From: Melampsora larici-populina 98AG31
Lineage: Eukaryota > Basidiomycota > Pucciniomycetes > Pucciniales > Melampsoraceae
NCBI RefSeq assembly: GCF_000204055.1
Contig: NW_006768817.1
Span: forward strand, 418,997 to 482,996
DNA length: 64,000 nucleotides
Direction: 5' to 3'
Part shown: piece by piece, positions 47,203 to 59,400 of the stretch
Numbering within the stretch: the first letter of the stretch is position 1
How the letters are laid out: each line of letters starts with the position of its first letter
Notes under the pieces: generated by a model
The model's database searches: none
What the model was told of the DNA's origin: nothing
What the model saw: the letters and a program-made list of their open reading frames with translations, nothing else
Position numbers and translations under genes: made by a program

Positions 47203-50200
47203 ATGAGTACTCATTATAGATTCAAGACTCAAGCGAATACTTCTTACAGAAACTTATTATTAAAAGTTATTTTCATTTTCTTTTCTTTTCATCAAATTAA
47301 CCCACACTAGAACACTGATTCCAATTCTGATGATTTTGGATGTAGAATAGAACCAATCACATTTTTCTGAATTATCAATCTCTACCAATGGATCTGATTC
47401 AACCAACTTGATTCAATCTACTAGCTCATATTGGTTAGCTAAATTTCAACAATTAGGTAGGTAATCTACTTCTCACTGGTCTTTCGATCAAATAACTAAT
47501 CTACATTCGAAACTCTCCAATACACAGGTGGTTTGATTTGTATGCCATATCATTCACCTGGTAAATGTGCAAACCAATCACCTAGTTTTACGGTTTCTTC
47601 AAATCTTATTTCGGACTTTGTGGTTTCACCTTTTGATGATTTATTAGCTGTTGGTGATGAAAAGGGAAAGGTCAATCCGATTTTATCAAAACCATATATG
47701 TACTCATCTTGAAATCCTAAATGACCATGATCGTCTGGTTTGGGTATTTTGGATTGACAGGTTTCAGTGTTAAGATTACCAAATCAGATCGATTCAAATG
47801 AACTAAACCCAAACTTTCCACCACTTCATCATTTCTCTCATTCATCAGATGGAAGACCAATCGATAAACTGACCTTCAATCCAACTACAAGTTCACTCCT
47901 AAGTACTTCATCTGCTTCTAATTTATCAATTTGGGATTTAAACCATTCTTCATCAATCCAATCACCTGTTATCAATCTTGATCATCATCAGCTTGGGATT
48001 TGGGATCTTCAATGGAATTGGAATGGTGATTTGATCGGTTGTACTACTAAAGATGGAAACTTATCGATTTGGGACCCTAGGAATGGAAATCGGTTGATCG
48101 GTTCTTGTCTTTCTCATGGGGTGGCTGGAAAGAAATGTAGTAGGTTAGCTTGGATTAATAATTATATCATCACCACAGGTGTCAACAAGGTCAGTTTCTT
48201 TCACATTTCTCTTGATTTCTTTTTGCCTCATGATCTGAACCACGCACGACCTATCTGATTTGGATTCTTAGTTACGAGAACGTGAAATCTCATTGTACGA
48301 TCCAAGAGAGCTTAGTAAAGGACCTTTAAAATCACAAACGATTGATAATTCTACGGGAGTGTTGATCCCATTAATTGATCCGAATCGATCGATGGTCTAT
48401 CTTTCAGGTCGAGGTGAAACATCTGTGAGATGGTTCGAAATCAATTCTACATCTATCAATTCAAATCCTATAGAAGTACATCAAACTAGACTCGTAGATC
48501 CGATTGCTGGGATCGCCATGGCTCCGATCAATCCTTCTACGGTGGATGTGATGAAAGCTGAGATTTGTAAATTGGTGATCTTGAGTAAAAATCAACAAGT
48601 TTTACCGGTTATCATTCAAGCTCCTAAGAGACAGTATCTTGATTTTCATCTGGATGTGATGCCACCAGTTAGGAGTATGAGTAAGTGATTTGTTGACCGA
48701 TCATCAGATGATCAATTTGGAATTCATTGTTCTTCCTTTTCCTTTAGCTGCAGCACAAACTTCTACTGAATGGCTGAATGGAGGAAATGCGACCATCGAG
48801 ATGGTTTCGCAAGACCCAGCGGACTCTGGAACTCGATCATCCATCACGAAATCTACAGACATACCCTTGACCACCATCACTTCAAAAGCTCAACCCACAC
48901 AGCCAGAGCCATTACCTGTTGCTTCGAAATCTAAACCTTTTCAACAACCTACCTCGCAAGTGTCGAGCTCTGATCAACCAGTCAGCTTACCAACTCAACC
49001 AAAGGCCTCTCAAGCAAAAGACTTGGTTCCTCCGATTTCATCATTAAATATCAGTGAACAAACCGCCAAATCATCAGTACCCAAAGCTCGTTGGTCTCGA
49101 AAATATTTAACTGGAAAGACACCCATGAAAGCCGATTACGAAGACTTACAAAACCTTTCAAGTACTTTCTCATCCGATCGAGAGATGATCAAATCCACCC
49201 CACGTTACTGTTATGTACCATTAGGTGGAGCCGGAGGAAAGTTGGGAGTGATTGAAGTTCAAAAGAAGGGTAGATTACCTACTCATCTTCCGGCTTTCTT
49301 GTCTCAAACCGATCTGGTGAGCTTTGAAGTTGATCTTTTGGTCGAAGGTAGAGTTTTTGTGGGGGGTTTGGATGGGAAGGTTAGGGTTTTTCAGGTTCCT
49401 GAGGATGGATTGAAGTCTGATATTGAAGAAGTTCAAATGATGTTATCTGGTAAAGTGATTTGATTCAAATCTATACAAATGTGTGTTTTGACTGATTTTG
49501 TTCATCTTTGAATATTCATTGCAGATCCGAAAATCGATCGAATTCATATTATCAAAGCTCATCCGATTGCCAAAGACATCATTTTCGTCATATCTGAAGA
49601 TCAAGGTGAACCGACTTTACGGATCTGGGACGTAAGCTCATCTGAAAGCTCATCAGAACCTATAATGAAGTTTAAGATTCCATGTCAAAGGGTTTCATCA
49701 GCGAATTGGTCAAATGGATCAATGATTGCGATTTGTGATAAAGATTCAGGTTTGTATGTGATTGATCCAAGGAAAAGTCAACGGGATGGGAAAGAAGAAT
49801 GGTGTGTTGGTAAAACTCATGATGCTTGTCAGAAATCTAATCAACTTTCTTGGATTGATTCACAAAAGTATTTATTGACTACTGGATTTAATTCATTATC
49901 GATGAGAGAATTGAAAGTGTATAGAGTAGAGTTTGAAAAGAAATTGGTTTTGGAAATTAATCGAATTAGTTTCGAGACCGTTTCTCTTTCTCCTTCGTTT
50001 GTGTTTTTCGATCAAGATCTCTCGGTGATCTTTTGTTGGAGTAAAGGAGAAAGAAGTTTGAATTTAATTGAAGTGATCATCAACGAAGAAACGGAAGAAG
50101 AAGCAACGGAAGAGATTAAGTTGGAAAAGTTAATGGGATTCTCACATTCTAGTCTTCAACTTGGGTTTAGCTTTTTTCCAAAACAAATCATGAATGTGAA

Positions 50201-50771
50201 GGAAATCGAAGTAGATCGTGCTTTGAGGTTGACTCAGAATTCGATTGAGGTGGTCAGCTTTATGGTTCCTAGGAATCGGACTGAATTCTTTCAGGATGAT
50301 ATATTTATTGATACTTTGGACGTTTTGGAAGCTACTTTTTGGAATGCAAAAGAATGGATCGAAGGAAAGGAAAAGGAAGAAAAGGAAGGAAGGGAAGGGA
50401 AGATGGTCGGGTTGAAGCCTGAGGGGATGAAGTGTGTTAGTGAAATGAAGATGGAATCGGTTGGGAAAAGTAAACAACGTGAATTGGTACGTAGATATCT
50501 TACTCTTTCGTCCAAAAAGTTGTTTTACACCAAAAAAACCCATCAAGATGTAAACTGATTTCGTGTTTTTTTTTGCATATATACGTAGATTAAAACTGAA
50601 CCTTTTTTAACTGATTCACAAAAACAAGAAAAGTATTTAAATGATTTGTTTCAATCTGCTAAAGGAAATCATCAAGACAAAGAAAAAGAGGATCAAGAGG
50701 AAGAAGAAGAAGAGGAAGAGGTTATTGGAAAGAGTAGGGTAGGTGCACCGGTTGATGATGATGATTGGTAA
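47203..50771 (+). CDS. CORO7: Coronin-7-type tandem coronin
   Basis: A double WD40 beta-propeller coronin; the family links actin and Golgi/endosome traffic. Eight exons (47203-47265, 47351-47456, 47528-47670, 47761-48189, 48272-48680, 48748-49449, 49525-50486, 50589-50771) close to 998 aa. The N-terminus MSTHYRFKTQANTSYRNLLL resembles the coronin 'RF..SK.RN' start. Propeller 1 has NLSIWDPRNG, LYDPRELSKG and the coronin signature VLIPLIDPNRSMVYLSGRGE. After a disordered linker (about residues 385-490), propeller 2 has VGGLDGKVRVFQVPED, LRIWDVSSS and LSVIFCWSKGERSLNLIEV. An acidic C-terminus ends VDDDDW, as in coronin-7, where the acidic tail with terminal-region Trp resembles Arp2/3-binding tails. 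The first exon was placed by its coronin-like start and its phase. Confidence 0.88.
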
Positions 50772-50937
50772 GAAAAAAAATGGAAAGATCCGAAAAAAAT
50801 TGTAGAGAATGAGAGTGGGAATGAGAATTGAAGTGGTGGGAATGTGTGTGTGTACTTATGGAAGAAAGGTTGTTTGGATTTTTTGGGGGATGTGTAGGAC
50901 ATAATGTGTTTTGTTTTTGTTGTTGTAAAAGGGTATA

Positions 50938-50981
<44 letters not shown>
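50938..50981 (+). repeat. (GAT)n microsatellite
   Basis: About fourteen uninterrupted GAT/ATG triplets, 170 bp downstream of the coronin-7 stop, outside coding sequence. Confidence 0.95.
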
Positions 50982-50982
<1 letters not shown>

Positions 50983-52117
50983 CTATTTTTTGAAAGTCTG
51001 ATGAAACAAAAGAAGATACATATTAGTGTTAAGTAAATGGATGATTTTTTTACTAAAATGATTAGCTTTTGGGAGAAAGATGTTGAAAAAAACAGGTGAG
51101 GTGACTTGTGAGGTTGTGATGTATGTTGAGTTTGGTTTAGACTTTAGAGAGGTGGGTTGGGTTGGGTTGGGTTACAACTTACGACACATGGGTAAGTAGG
51201 ATTTATATATGGAATGAATGAGCCCACTTTAGCTTTTTCGTGATTCTCTCACTACTAAAATAGACTTTTCAAAAGATATGTTTGAAATTTTGTAAGGTGT
51301 AAGGGTTCAAGAGATCAAGAGATTGGACAGGTTGGAAAGGTTGGAAAGGTTTGTGAAGAAAGATTGGTTGGATATGTTTTAGAATTTATAATGATTCATA
51401 AGATTTTGATTAGGATAAATTGATTTCAATGAAAAGAGAAGAGGAAATATGAATTGAGAAAAGACAAAAGAGAAAAAGATTTAATAAAAACAAGATTTCA
51501 AAGATTTCGAAAAAATAAAAAAGATGATTTGAAAGAAAAAGTGTTGAATAAAGACATCTTTTTTCAAAAAAAAAACGACATCTTCAAGAGATAGAGACTC
51601 GACTCAGACTTAGAGGATGTAAGGAGTGATTTGAAAAGAGTGATTTGAGAAGAGTTACTTATATAAAAAATGAGATTTAAAAAACATCATAAAACATATA
51701 CCTTATACTTAAAGTGTGTGATCAAGAAGATGAGTCAAAGAAACCGACTCTTGAGATTTCTTTCTCATTATTACTCTCATGAAGTGTGATGCTACTGAAA
51801 CAGATCAAGTGAAGAAATTGATTTAATTTCAATATGTATCAAGAAAAATCAAGATAAGTTTTAATAAGAGTTACATAAAAGAAGTCAGTAAGAACAAGAT
51901 TCTTCATTTTTTAAACTGACATAGAGCATAAAGAGATGAACAATTTTTTGTGTACAACATATGATTAAGATATGATAAGATAAGATTATAGGGCGGTTAC
52001 AATTCTTGAATTTGAATGTTAGACTGAAGGTCAGATGAAAAAGATCAGGCAAAGAGGAAAACAAATCGGTAGGAATTGAAAAAGTTTACATACATAAACT
52101 GGTTTTTTGAAGTTTAT
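50982..52117. other. Convergent intergenic region, very AT-rich
   Basis: No gene seen. Purine-rich on the plus strand (gaaaagagaagaggaaat and similar). 3' flanks of coronin-7 and the repeat protein. Confidence 0.45.
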
Positions 52118-53734
52118 TCAGTTTGATTCTTCATGTTTATATGAATCATTATCTTTCTTGGAATCAGATTCGTCATGTTTATAAGAATCATAATCGTTCT
52201 TGGAGTTGGAGTTGGAGTTGTCGTACTTGGATGAATCGTAATCTTTCTTGGAGTCTGATTTTTTATACTTATAAGAGTCATAATTGTTCTTGGACTTTGA
52301 CTTGGAGTTGTCGTATTTAGATGAATCATAATGTTTCTTGGAGTCTGATTCTTGATGCTTGTAGGAATCATCGGTCTTGGACTTGGAGTTGTCGTATTTA
52401 GATGAATCATAATGTTTCTTGGAGTCTGATTTTTCATACTTGTAGGAATCATCGGTCTTGGACTTGAAGTTGTCGTATTTAGATGAATCATAATTGTTCT
52501 TGGAGGTGGACTTGGAGTTGTCGTATTTAGATGAATCATAATCTTTCTTGGAGTCTGATTTTGTATACTTATAAGAATCATAATCGTTCTTGGACTTGGA
52601 GTTGTCGTATTTAGATGAATCATAATCGGAGTCTGATTTTTTGTATTTGTAAGAATCGTCGTTCTTGGACTTGGAGTTGTCGTACTTGGATGAATCATAA
52701 TTGTTCTTGGAGTCTGATTTTTTGTGTTTGTAGGAGTCATCGGTCTTGGACTTGGAGTTGTCGTATTTAGATGGATAATAATCTTTCTTGGAATCTGATT
52801 TTTCATGTTTATAAGAATCATTGTTTTTGGAGTTGGACTTGGAGTTGTCGTACTTGGATGAATCATAATTGTGCTTGGAGTCTGATTTTTTGTGTTTATA
52901 AGAATCATGATCGTTCTTGGACTTGGAGTCGTCGTATTTAGATGAATCATAATGTTTCTTGGAATCTGATTTTTTGTATTCGTAAGAATCATAATCGTCC
53001 TTCGACTTTGACTTGGAGTTGTCGTATTTAGATGGATAATAATCTTTCTTGGAATCTGATTTTTCATGTTTATAAGAAGCGTAGTTGTCCTTAGACTTGG
53101 AGTTGTTGTCTTTAGATGGATGATGATCTTTCTTGGAGTCTGCTTTTTTGTACTTATAGGAATCATAGTTGTCCTTGGACTTGGAGTTGTCGTATTTAGA
53201 TGAATCATAGTCTTTCTTGGAATCTGATTTTTCATAATTATAAGAATCATAGTCGTCCTTGGACTGATTTTTCAGATTTATGAAGTAAGTGAAGTGTGAA
53301 GTAAAAAGAACCAATTGTTCAAGTTGAATCAATTAGTAAGATTATCACACAACCTATCCACAATCAGAGTCAGAAGCTTACCTTTCCATAATTATCTCGA
53401 GGAATGATACTAGGATTTCCCAACATCGATCCAAGAGTACGCTCAACTGATCTAGGTCTATTACATAAAGAAATATAAGTTTGTCAGAAGGGTTTGATAG
53501 GAAATCATTGTACGGATAGTGTCAAATGACTCACACTTTGCTAATATCCATGGGCACGGCCATAACTCCTTGATGAATTTGCAAAACTATTTTAAAAAAA
53601 GATAATAGTGAAAGATAATCAGTACTCCACTTAAGAGGTTTCGCAAATGGATTGAATTCCGGAACACAGTTTTAAAAAAACAACTCACGCAAAAACATAG
53701 CAAGCACAAAGGTAAACATGTGTTTAAATGACAT
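52118..53734 (-). CDS. Secreted tandem-repeat protein rich in Lys/Ser/Asp/Tyr
   Basis: I do not recognise the family. Four exons (53734-53689, 53586-53535, 53457-53382, 53263-52118) close to 439 aa. The first two exons encode a signal peptide, MSFKHMFTFVLAMFLLLQIH, followed by QGVMAVPMDISK. Exon 3 encodes a short linker (PRSVERTLGSMLGNPSIIPR). Exon 4 is about 14 copies of a 25-32-residue unit of the form DSYKYKKSDSKKDYDSSKYD + NSKSK. The repeat has no cysteine, is hydrophilic and contains 3-4 Tyr per unit. Lys-Lys pairs in most units (SDSKKD) could be processing sites for a Kex2-type protease, as in fungal repellent-like proteins, or the tyrosines could be cross-linked in the wall; both are inference. 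Copy number may vary between strains. Confidence 0.82.
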
Positions 53735-55138
53735 CTTGGTAAGATTAAAGGATTTTGGTTCGTTGGATTTGGGTGATTGGAGCTTAGGTACTGTATTGAT
53801 TCAAGAAGGAAGATATTAGTGAAAGGAACTGGGAAAAGTCTCGTTGATGATGAAAAGATAAATAATCAATAAATCGAAATATTTTAAAAAGAAGAAAGGT
53901 ACCTGAGATATAATTCTCTTCACTTAAATTAGGATGAATGATGATGATGAGGGAAGTTGAACCAACACCAAGAACCATTCAAGCTTTTATATCCTTCTGA
54001 CCATGGCTTAAACTTTTGAAGTAACTTGCGAGTGTGTGTCATTGACCATGATCAACCTCATCCGTGATTTTGCAATATTGAAGTTCTTACAGACAGATCT
54101 TCAGAGACGTGATTTGTAAAATGAAGATTCAGGGTGCATACCTCGCAGTGCACTATAGCTGTGCTGTTGCAGAACTGTCAAACTTGATGTTTGTCCAAGC
54201 AAAAAGAGAAAAGAAAGATAGAATTGGTCAACTTCAATTGAAGATCATCTTTTCGATCTTTAGTATATGTCAAAGATGATGGATCTTGGTCAACTCACCA
54301 TTGAAAATCGTGGGTTTTACAAAATGTCTTATAAAAGGAATGGAAGAAAGTTTAGAAAAACACATCTTTGAGTCAAACAGGACTTGAGCGTCCTCGTGAG
54401 TAAACTCTTGAGATGTCCTTCCTCGTAGTCACGCCCGCTGTGAGGCAAAACTATTCTACGTGACCTGTGAGCAGCTGTGACTGCAGTTGGTTAGTATAAC
54501 AAGAGTAAAAGTCAAATCGACTAAACTGTCTTGTCACAAGAATTCAATAGCTTTGATGATTGATCCTCCACGCAGGAAGATCGATCAGCCTTGGCGCACC
54601 AGAAACTGATTTTCGTCACTTGTTCCTTATGAGCCGTTGGATATGTACTCATGTTTTGGGTCCACGTGGCTCGTTGGCTTGATGACTTTGCTGTGATCCA
54701 TCAAGGACACAAATCAAGAACTTGATTTTATGTAAATCGATCCTCAAGATGTCTTTTGAAAGATTGGTTTACTTTCAATCTTTGTTGTACCTTCCAAGAA
54801 TGGTTCGACCTGTTCACTGTTGAGCAGCTCAAACACAAGAGAAAGTGACTAGCATTCTTGATCAAGGTGGCTTGGTATTTTTGATCAAGATGGCTTACTA
54901 CAATATCCCTCATGTTGCTCTCTATAAACTTTGCGGCTTTCCAAATTTCCTTGTTTATTGGATACATTGCGCGTAATCGCTTGAATGAATTGTTTAGCTT
55001 TGTGTAAAGAGATGTATATCATATTGCATTAAAAAAGACACAAGATAGAAAAAAAAGAACTTTCAACTTGGTTCTGAAGAAGATCATTGATAAACCAGAA
55101 GATACTAAATAAGTTTCTAAATAGAGAATTTACAATCA
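53735..55138. other. Intergenic region, no supported gene
   Basis: About 1.4 kb. A minus ORF at 53978-53784 overlaps the promoter of the repeat-protein gene and has no features. The remainder shows no gene or RNA gene. Confidence 0.4.
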
Positions 55139-55570
55139 TCAATGAGTGACACCTAAAGCAGTTCCTTTTCGAGAGTTCATCACTCTATCATCAGGACTAG
55201 AATTCAAAAACGCATCAGATCTAACAGGTTGATAAAACCTTTGAGAACTAGCGATCATAAAACATCTCAATGAATTCAAAGGTGGTTCAAAAGGTGGTAA
55301 AGTATTCGAAAAATCTGAAGGTGATAAATATAAACTAGTAGTAGTAGTAGTAGTAGTAGTAGGAAACGAAAAAGGTTCAAAGAGAAGAGGTTCAGGTGTT
55401 TCGATTCGAGCTGATGAGTTTGGAAGATTCACATTCGGATTCGGATTCGACTCATTCGTTGTGGATGGTATTGATGGTGTGGTACTGAGTTTATTGAGGG
55501 TAGAGGATTGTCCGGCTTGAATGCGCATTTGAAGCTTTGAAAGCTTCTTTTGACCTTGAGGAGCTGCCAT
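55139..55570 (-). CDS. Small hypothetical protein
   Basis: Not recognised. A single exon of 143 aa from ATG 55570. It starts MAAPQGQKKLSKLQMRIQAG (basic, helix-like). A disordered Asn/Pro/Ser middle follows, with TTTTTTTT encoded by a (GTA)n tract at about 55339-55362. The C-terminal part is more ordered: LPPFEPPLNSLRCFMIASSQ. The minus-strand promoter would be in 55571-55860. The strand agrees with ATG11 downstream. Confidence 0.5.
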   Translation of the reverse strand: MAAPQGQKKLSKLQMRIQAGQSSTLNKLSTTPSIPSTTNESNPNPNVNLPNSSARIETPEPLLFEPFSFPTTTTTTTTSLYLSPSDFSNTLPPFEPPLNSLRCFMIASSQRFYQPVRSDAFLNSSPDDRVMNSRKGTALGVTH

Positions 55571-56433
55571 GGATGTTGTTGGTCGAACTTGAAGTGGATG
55601 GATGCTGAATCAAAGTCGTAATTATGTGATTGATGATTAGCCGGAGTCAAGTCCTCTTTCTTCGTAGGATGATGTTCGTGCAGGGTCTCACCTCCTTTGC
55701 CAATCTTTCGTGAATGTTCAATCGCTATTCTTAAGCTGGGTTGGAATATGATTGAGAAATTGGAATCCCACTCCAAAATAGCCAGCGACTCGGCGAGACT
55801 CTCTTGTCTGGATCTGTGCGGCGTGCCCTTTTGCTGCACCCTGAGTGAGAGACACGTGACTCAGAACAGATGACCCGCTCAACCCTGATTGGATTTATAC
55901 CCGTTGGCAACTTTGTCAATGTAATAAAACACCTCACGTGTATGCAAAGCATTGATCATCACCTTGATCACGCAGTTGTGAAGAATAAAACTTGCTTATA
56001 AAATTGCAAAAAAAAGTAAAGCTTGCCAATTCAACAAATACAAAGGGAAAAAAAACTTCTAATCCATCATACACAACTTTCTACATATGTAACTTGAAAA
56101 AATGACTGTACAACACATTAACAAAAAAAAGATCAAACTAATTAAAAACATTCACCAAAAACGCTTGCAAACTTTTTTTCTCCTTCTTCTCTTGTACTTC
56201 ATTTATCTGATCAATATGTACTCTTTAATTTTACTTTAAAAGATTGATATCATACATGAAACTTCCATTTGTGATTGACTAATAAAAAAAACACACACAC
56301 TCAAACATATTTTTTACTGCAAAGATTAAACAACTAATACTGCACACAAACAAAAAAAAATCATCACAAAAAAAAAATCCATCTTCTTTCACATTCACAT
56401 TCTTACCATCTCTTTCAATTTCATCTTGTCCAT
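55571..56433. other. Intergenic between the small hypothetical gene and ATG11
   Basis: No gene. A-rich runs near 56100-56380 on plus are T-rich on minus and fit an ATG11 3' UTR. Confidence 0.45.
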
Positions 56434-59400
56434 TCATGATTTAGGAGAAGAAGGTGGGTTTTGAGAACTAAACCTTTTTAATAATTCACTAGCTCCAAAC
56501 GAACCAGGCATCACTTCACTCTCTTTTCGTTTTCTCCATGTTCCAAAAAACGAACCAGACAATCCACCAGTATTGCCACCATTGTTAGCCACACCAATCG
56601 AAGTCGTAGGTGATCCTGCTATCTGTCCACCTTGTTGTATAAATTGTCCACTCCCTCCCATACTACTGTTACTCAGACTACTACTACTATTCCTATTGAC
56701 GTTAAAGGGTATTCCTCCTTGGTTAGATCCAGAAACACTCACTCTTCTGTTGGCTAAATCTTTTGCTCCGACTACATTGGTAGGACCGATTGCCAAAGGA
56801 CTAGGTTTATCACTGGATAGAACAACAGATGGTCGAATATCATTGTCTTTAGGACTCGAGCCCACGTTCTTTTCAGACGACACTAATGTGGTTGAGACTG
56901 TTGTGAAACCTTTACTAGATGGCGAGGCAGGCTGTAGGAGTTTCTTGATCGCTGGACTGATGTGAGACGAAGAAGCAATCGATGAAGCTCGGCTGTTGGA
57001 TCGTGAAGCAGTATGCGCCTTGGGAACAGGTCTAAGCCGAGGTTTCAAGGGAACTGGCATTGTTGACGAGAGGTTCGTTCTTCGAGATTGAGACGAAGCC
57101 ACAGACAGATTGGTAAGGAAGGCAGGTCGAGCAGATTCAGAAGGTTTGAATGCACTGGGAGTTTGAAGATCGTCCAATGTCTGATCTTCGGGAATGGCTT
57201 CCGATACTGGGATCAAACTTGTCTGAAGGGGAACCGATGCGTGACTTAGTGGTGACTTTGAATAGCTTTTGGCTAAGCTTAAGGACAGAGCCGATGGTCC
57301 TGTTCTACGAGATGGTGGGCTACTGGCAGTTGTGCGAACGGAAGAAACAAATGGCGAGTCTCCTGGAATCTCATTTGCTGGTGGCGAAGGCGGAGTGTCG
57401 ATGACAGTAAATTCAGATTGAGTCAGATCCAATGGTATTTCAACTCGATGAGGATTTGAGTGTGAGGGAGCAGAGATTGATGTCTTCTCCTCGGGTGACG
57501 TGTTAACAAGTGCCGGTGTAGTTGACGGTGGCGATTGTCGGCTCTCGCGATTGAAAGTGGGTCCACCGGTGCTGTGACGTTTACCACCCGAGGTGCTGAT
57601 CTGAAGTGCCATCTGAGATGGTAAAGTAGCAGATCTACTGGGTGAATGCTTTGTGACCGAACTAGGTTGACCTAATCCAAGTGAAGATTGAGTTATCTTT
57701 CGAGGGTTTTTTTCAACACTCCAAGGTTCAACTTCCAAAAGAAAATATCGAGTTCCAGCTGAGAGAGCATATGGGTTGGTATCGGGATCCTGTAGAGCAT
57801 AAAAAAGATCTCAGATAAAGGGTTGGGAAAGATGCAAGAAAAGTAATATACCTTTGGGTCCACCATCTTTTCCGTCAGCGAGATGATACGCGCAACAAGC
57901 CATTCTCTAGATTTGATGATGGGCGCAACCGCATCATTTGCTTGTAAGAAATAATGTGGAAAACTGACATTGAAAGCCGCCCATACTTGAGCTGTTGGAT
58001 TCCGTGTGGGTAAGAATAGTGCCAAGTCTCCCTTTGCGAAACTGTGTGATGGGGTATCAAGAAGTCATTATCAAGATGCTTAGCAGATGCCGTGAGATTC
58101 TCTGCTATAACAAGGCACTCACTCTCTGAAAGTTATTCTGACATTTGCCAATTCCTGAGAGCTTTTGGCTCGTTCTCGGTATCCCTTGCTTTCCTTCATC
58201 CATTTCCTTACAGTAAGTGACAGGTAATCAAGCTTGTTCTGCACCAGTTCAACGATAGCTTCAGGATCACGTTGTGCCAACTTGTCAATAAAGGTACCGA
58301 ACTCAGGTGACGATGGATCAGGTATCGAGGAATCATCTGTCGCTGGTTTGGCAACAACAACGGAGTTACTTGAATCTTGTGCCGGTACAGCGGATTCACC
58401 CAAAGCTGTAGAAGTTGCAAGTACAGCCTTGTGAGTTGAGCCAGGACGGGGCATCGATTCGATTCGGTCAACGATTTTGCTGTTGACTAGGTGATAACTC
58501 TGTAGTATAGAAACCGCGGCTCGACAATGAGTTTCCAAGCGCATAGTGGCTTCTCGAGTGTCCTCCGTAAGTTGTCGTTGCACCTTTGCATGATCTTCAG
58601 CCCGAAGTTGGGATTCACGGTCCATTTCTTCAATGCGTAACTTCTGTTGTTGGATGGTGTCATTAGCATCGTGATTGCTCTTCTGCTGTTCCATCAGGTC
58701 CGACTTCAACTGATCGATCTCGTTTTGCATCTCTAGCCGAATACGTTCCGCCTCTGAAAGTCGATCATCCATCGATCGTACACTGCTATCTACACGCTCT
58801 GTAAGATCTCTGTTGCTGTCGAGAGCTTGACTGAGTTGACTTTCCAATTCGGCTACTCGGTCTTGAGAGCCTTGAAGTTGATTCAACACGTGGCTGTGAT
58901 CCGAGAGCTGATCTCGATGACGAGCTTCTAGATCGTGTAACTCCTTTGTTGCATCGTCAGCAGTAGCCCGAGCAGAGATTAGTTGACGTTCAGCATCTTG
59001 CAACGATTTGCTTCGGGTCTTCAGTTCTTCCTCCAACCTTTCAACCGCCGGCCTTAACCTCTGGACGTCAGCTAACAAACTCTCACGTTCTTGAGTCGAT
59101 GTGAGAGTATCGTGTGCTAATCGTTCGCATTCTTCTCGGTGCTCTTCTTTGGATTGTAGCAATTGTAATTTGAGATCTTCAATCTTCTGTGAATGCAATT
59201 TGAGATCCGATTGAAATTTGCGAGTAGAATTTTCGGATGAAACCTTTTCTTGCTCTGCTTGTTGACGTAGATCCTCATTGATAGCTTTCAACTCTGTTAC
59301 TTCTGACTCTAAACGCTTTGTCAATTCGTTGTCTACCGGGCAAGATGATGTGCTTAGTTGACTTTCGGTGACAACTAAAAGGATGGAGGAGGAGCATCAA

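Noticed and set aside
52114..53250. 378-residue minus-strand ORF rich in Thr/Pro/Ile overlapping the repeat-protein gene
   Set aside because: It is the +1 frame of the repeat array. The signal-peptide exons close in phase only with the other frame, so I do not call it a gene; the dual openness is kept as a finding.
56573..56965. 130-residue plus-strand Leu/Pro-rich ORF
   Set aside because: Antisense shadow of the Ser-rich ATG11 tail; Ser/Asn codons read backwards give Leu/Arg/Pro-rich frames.
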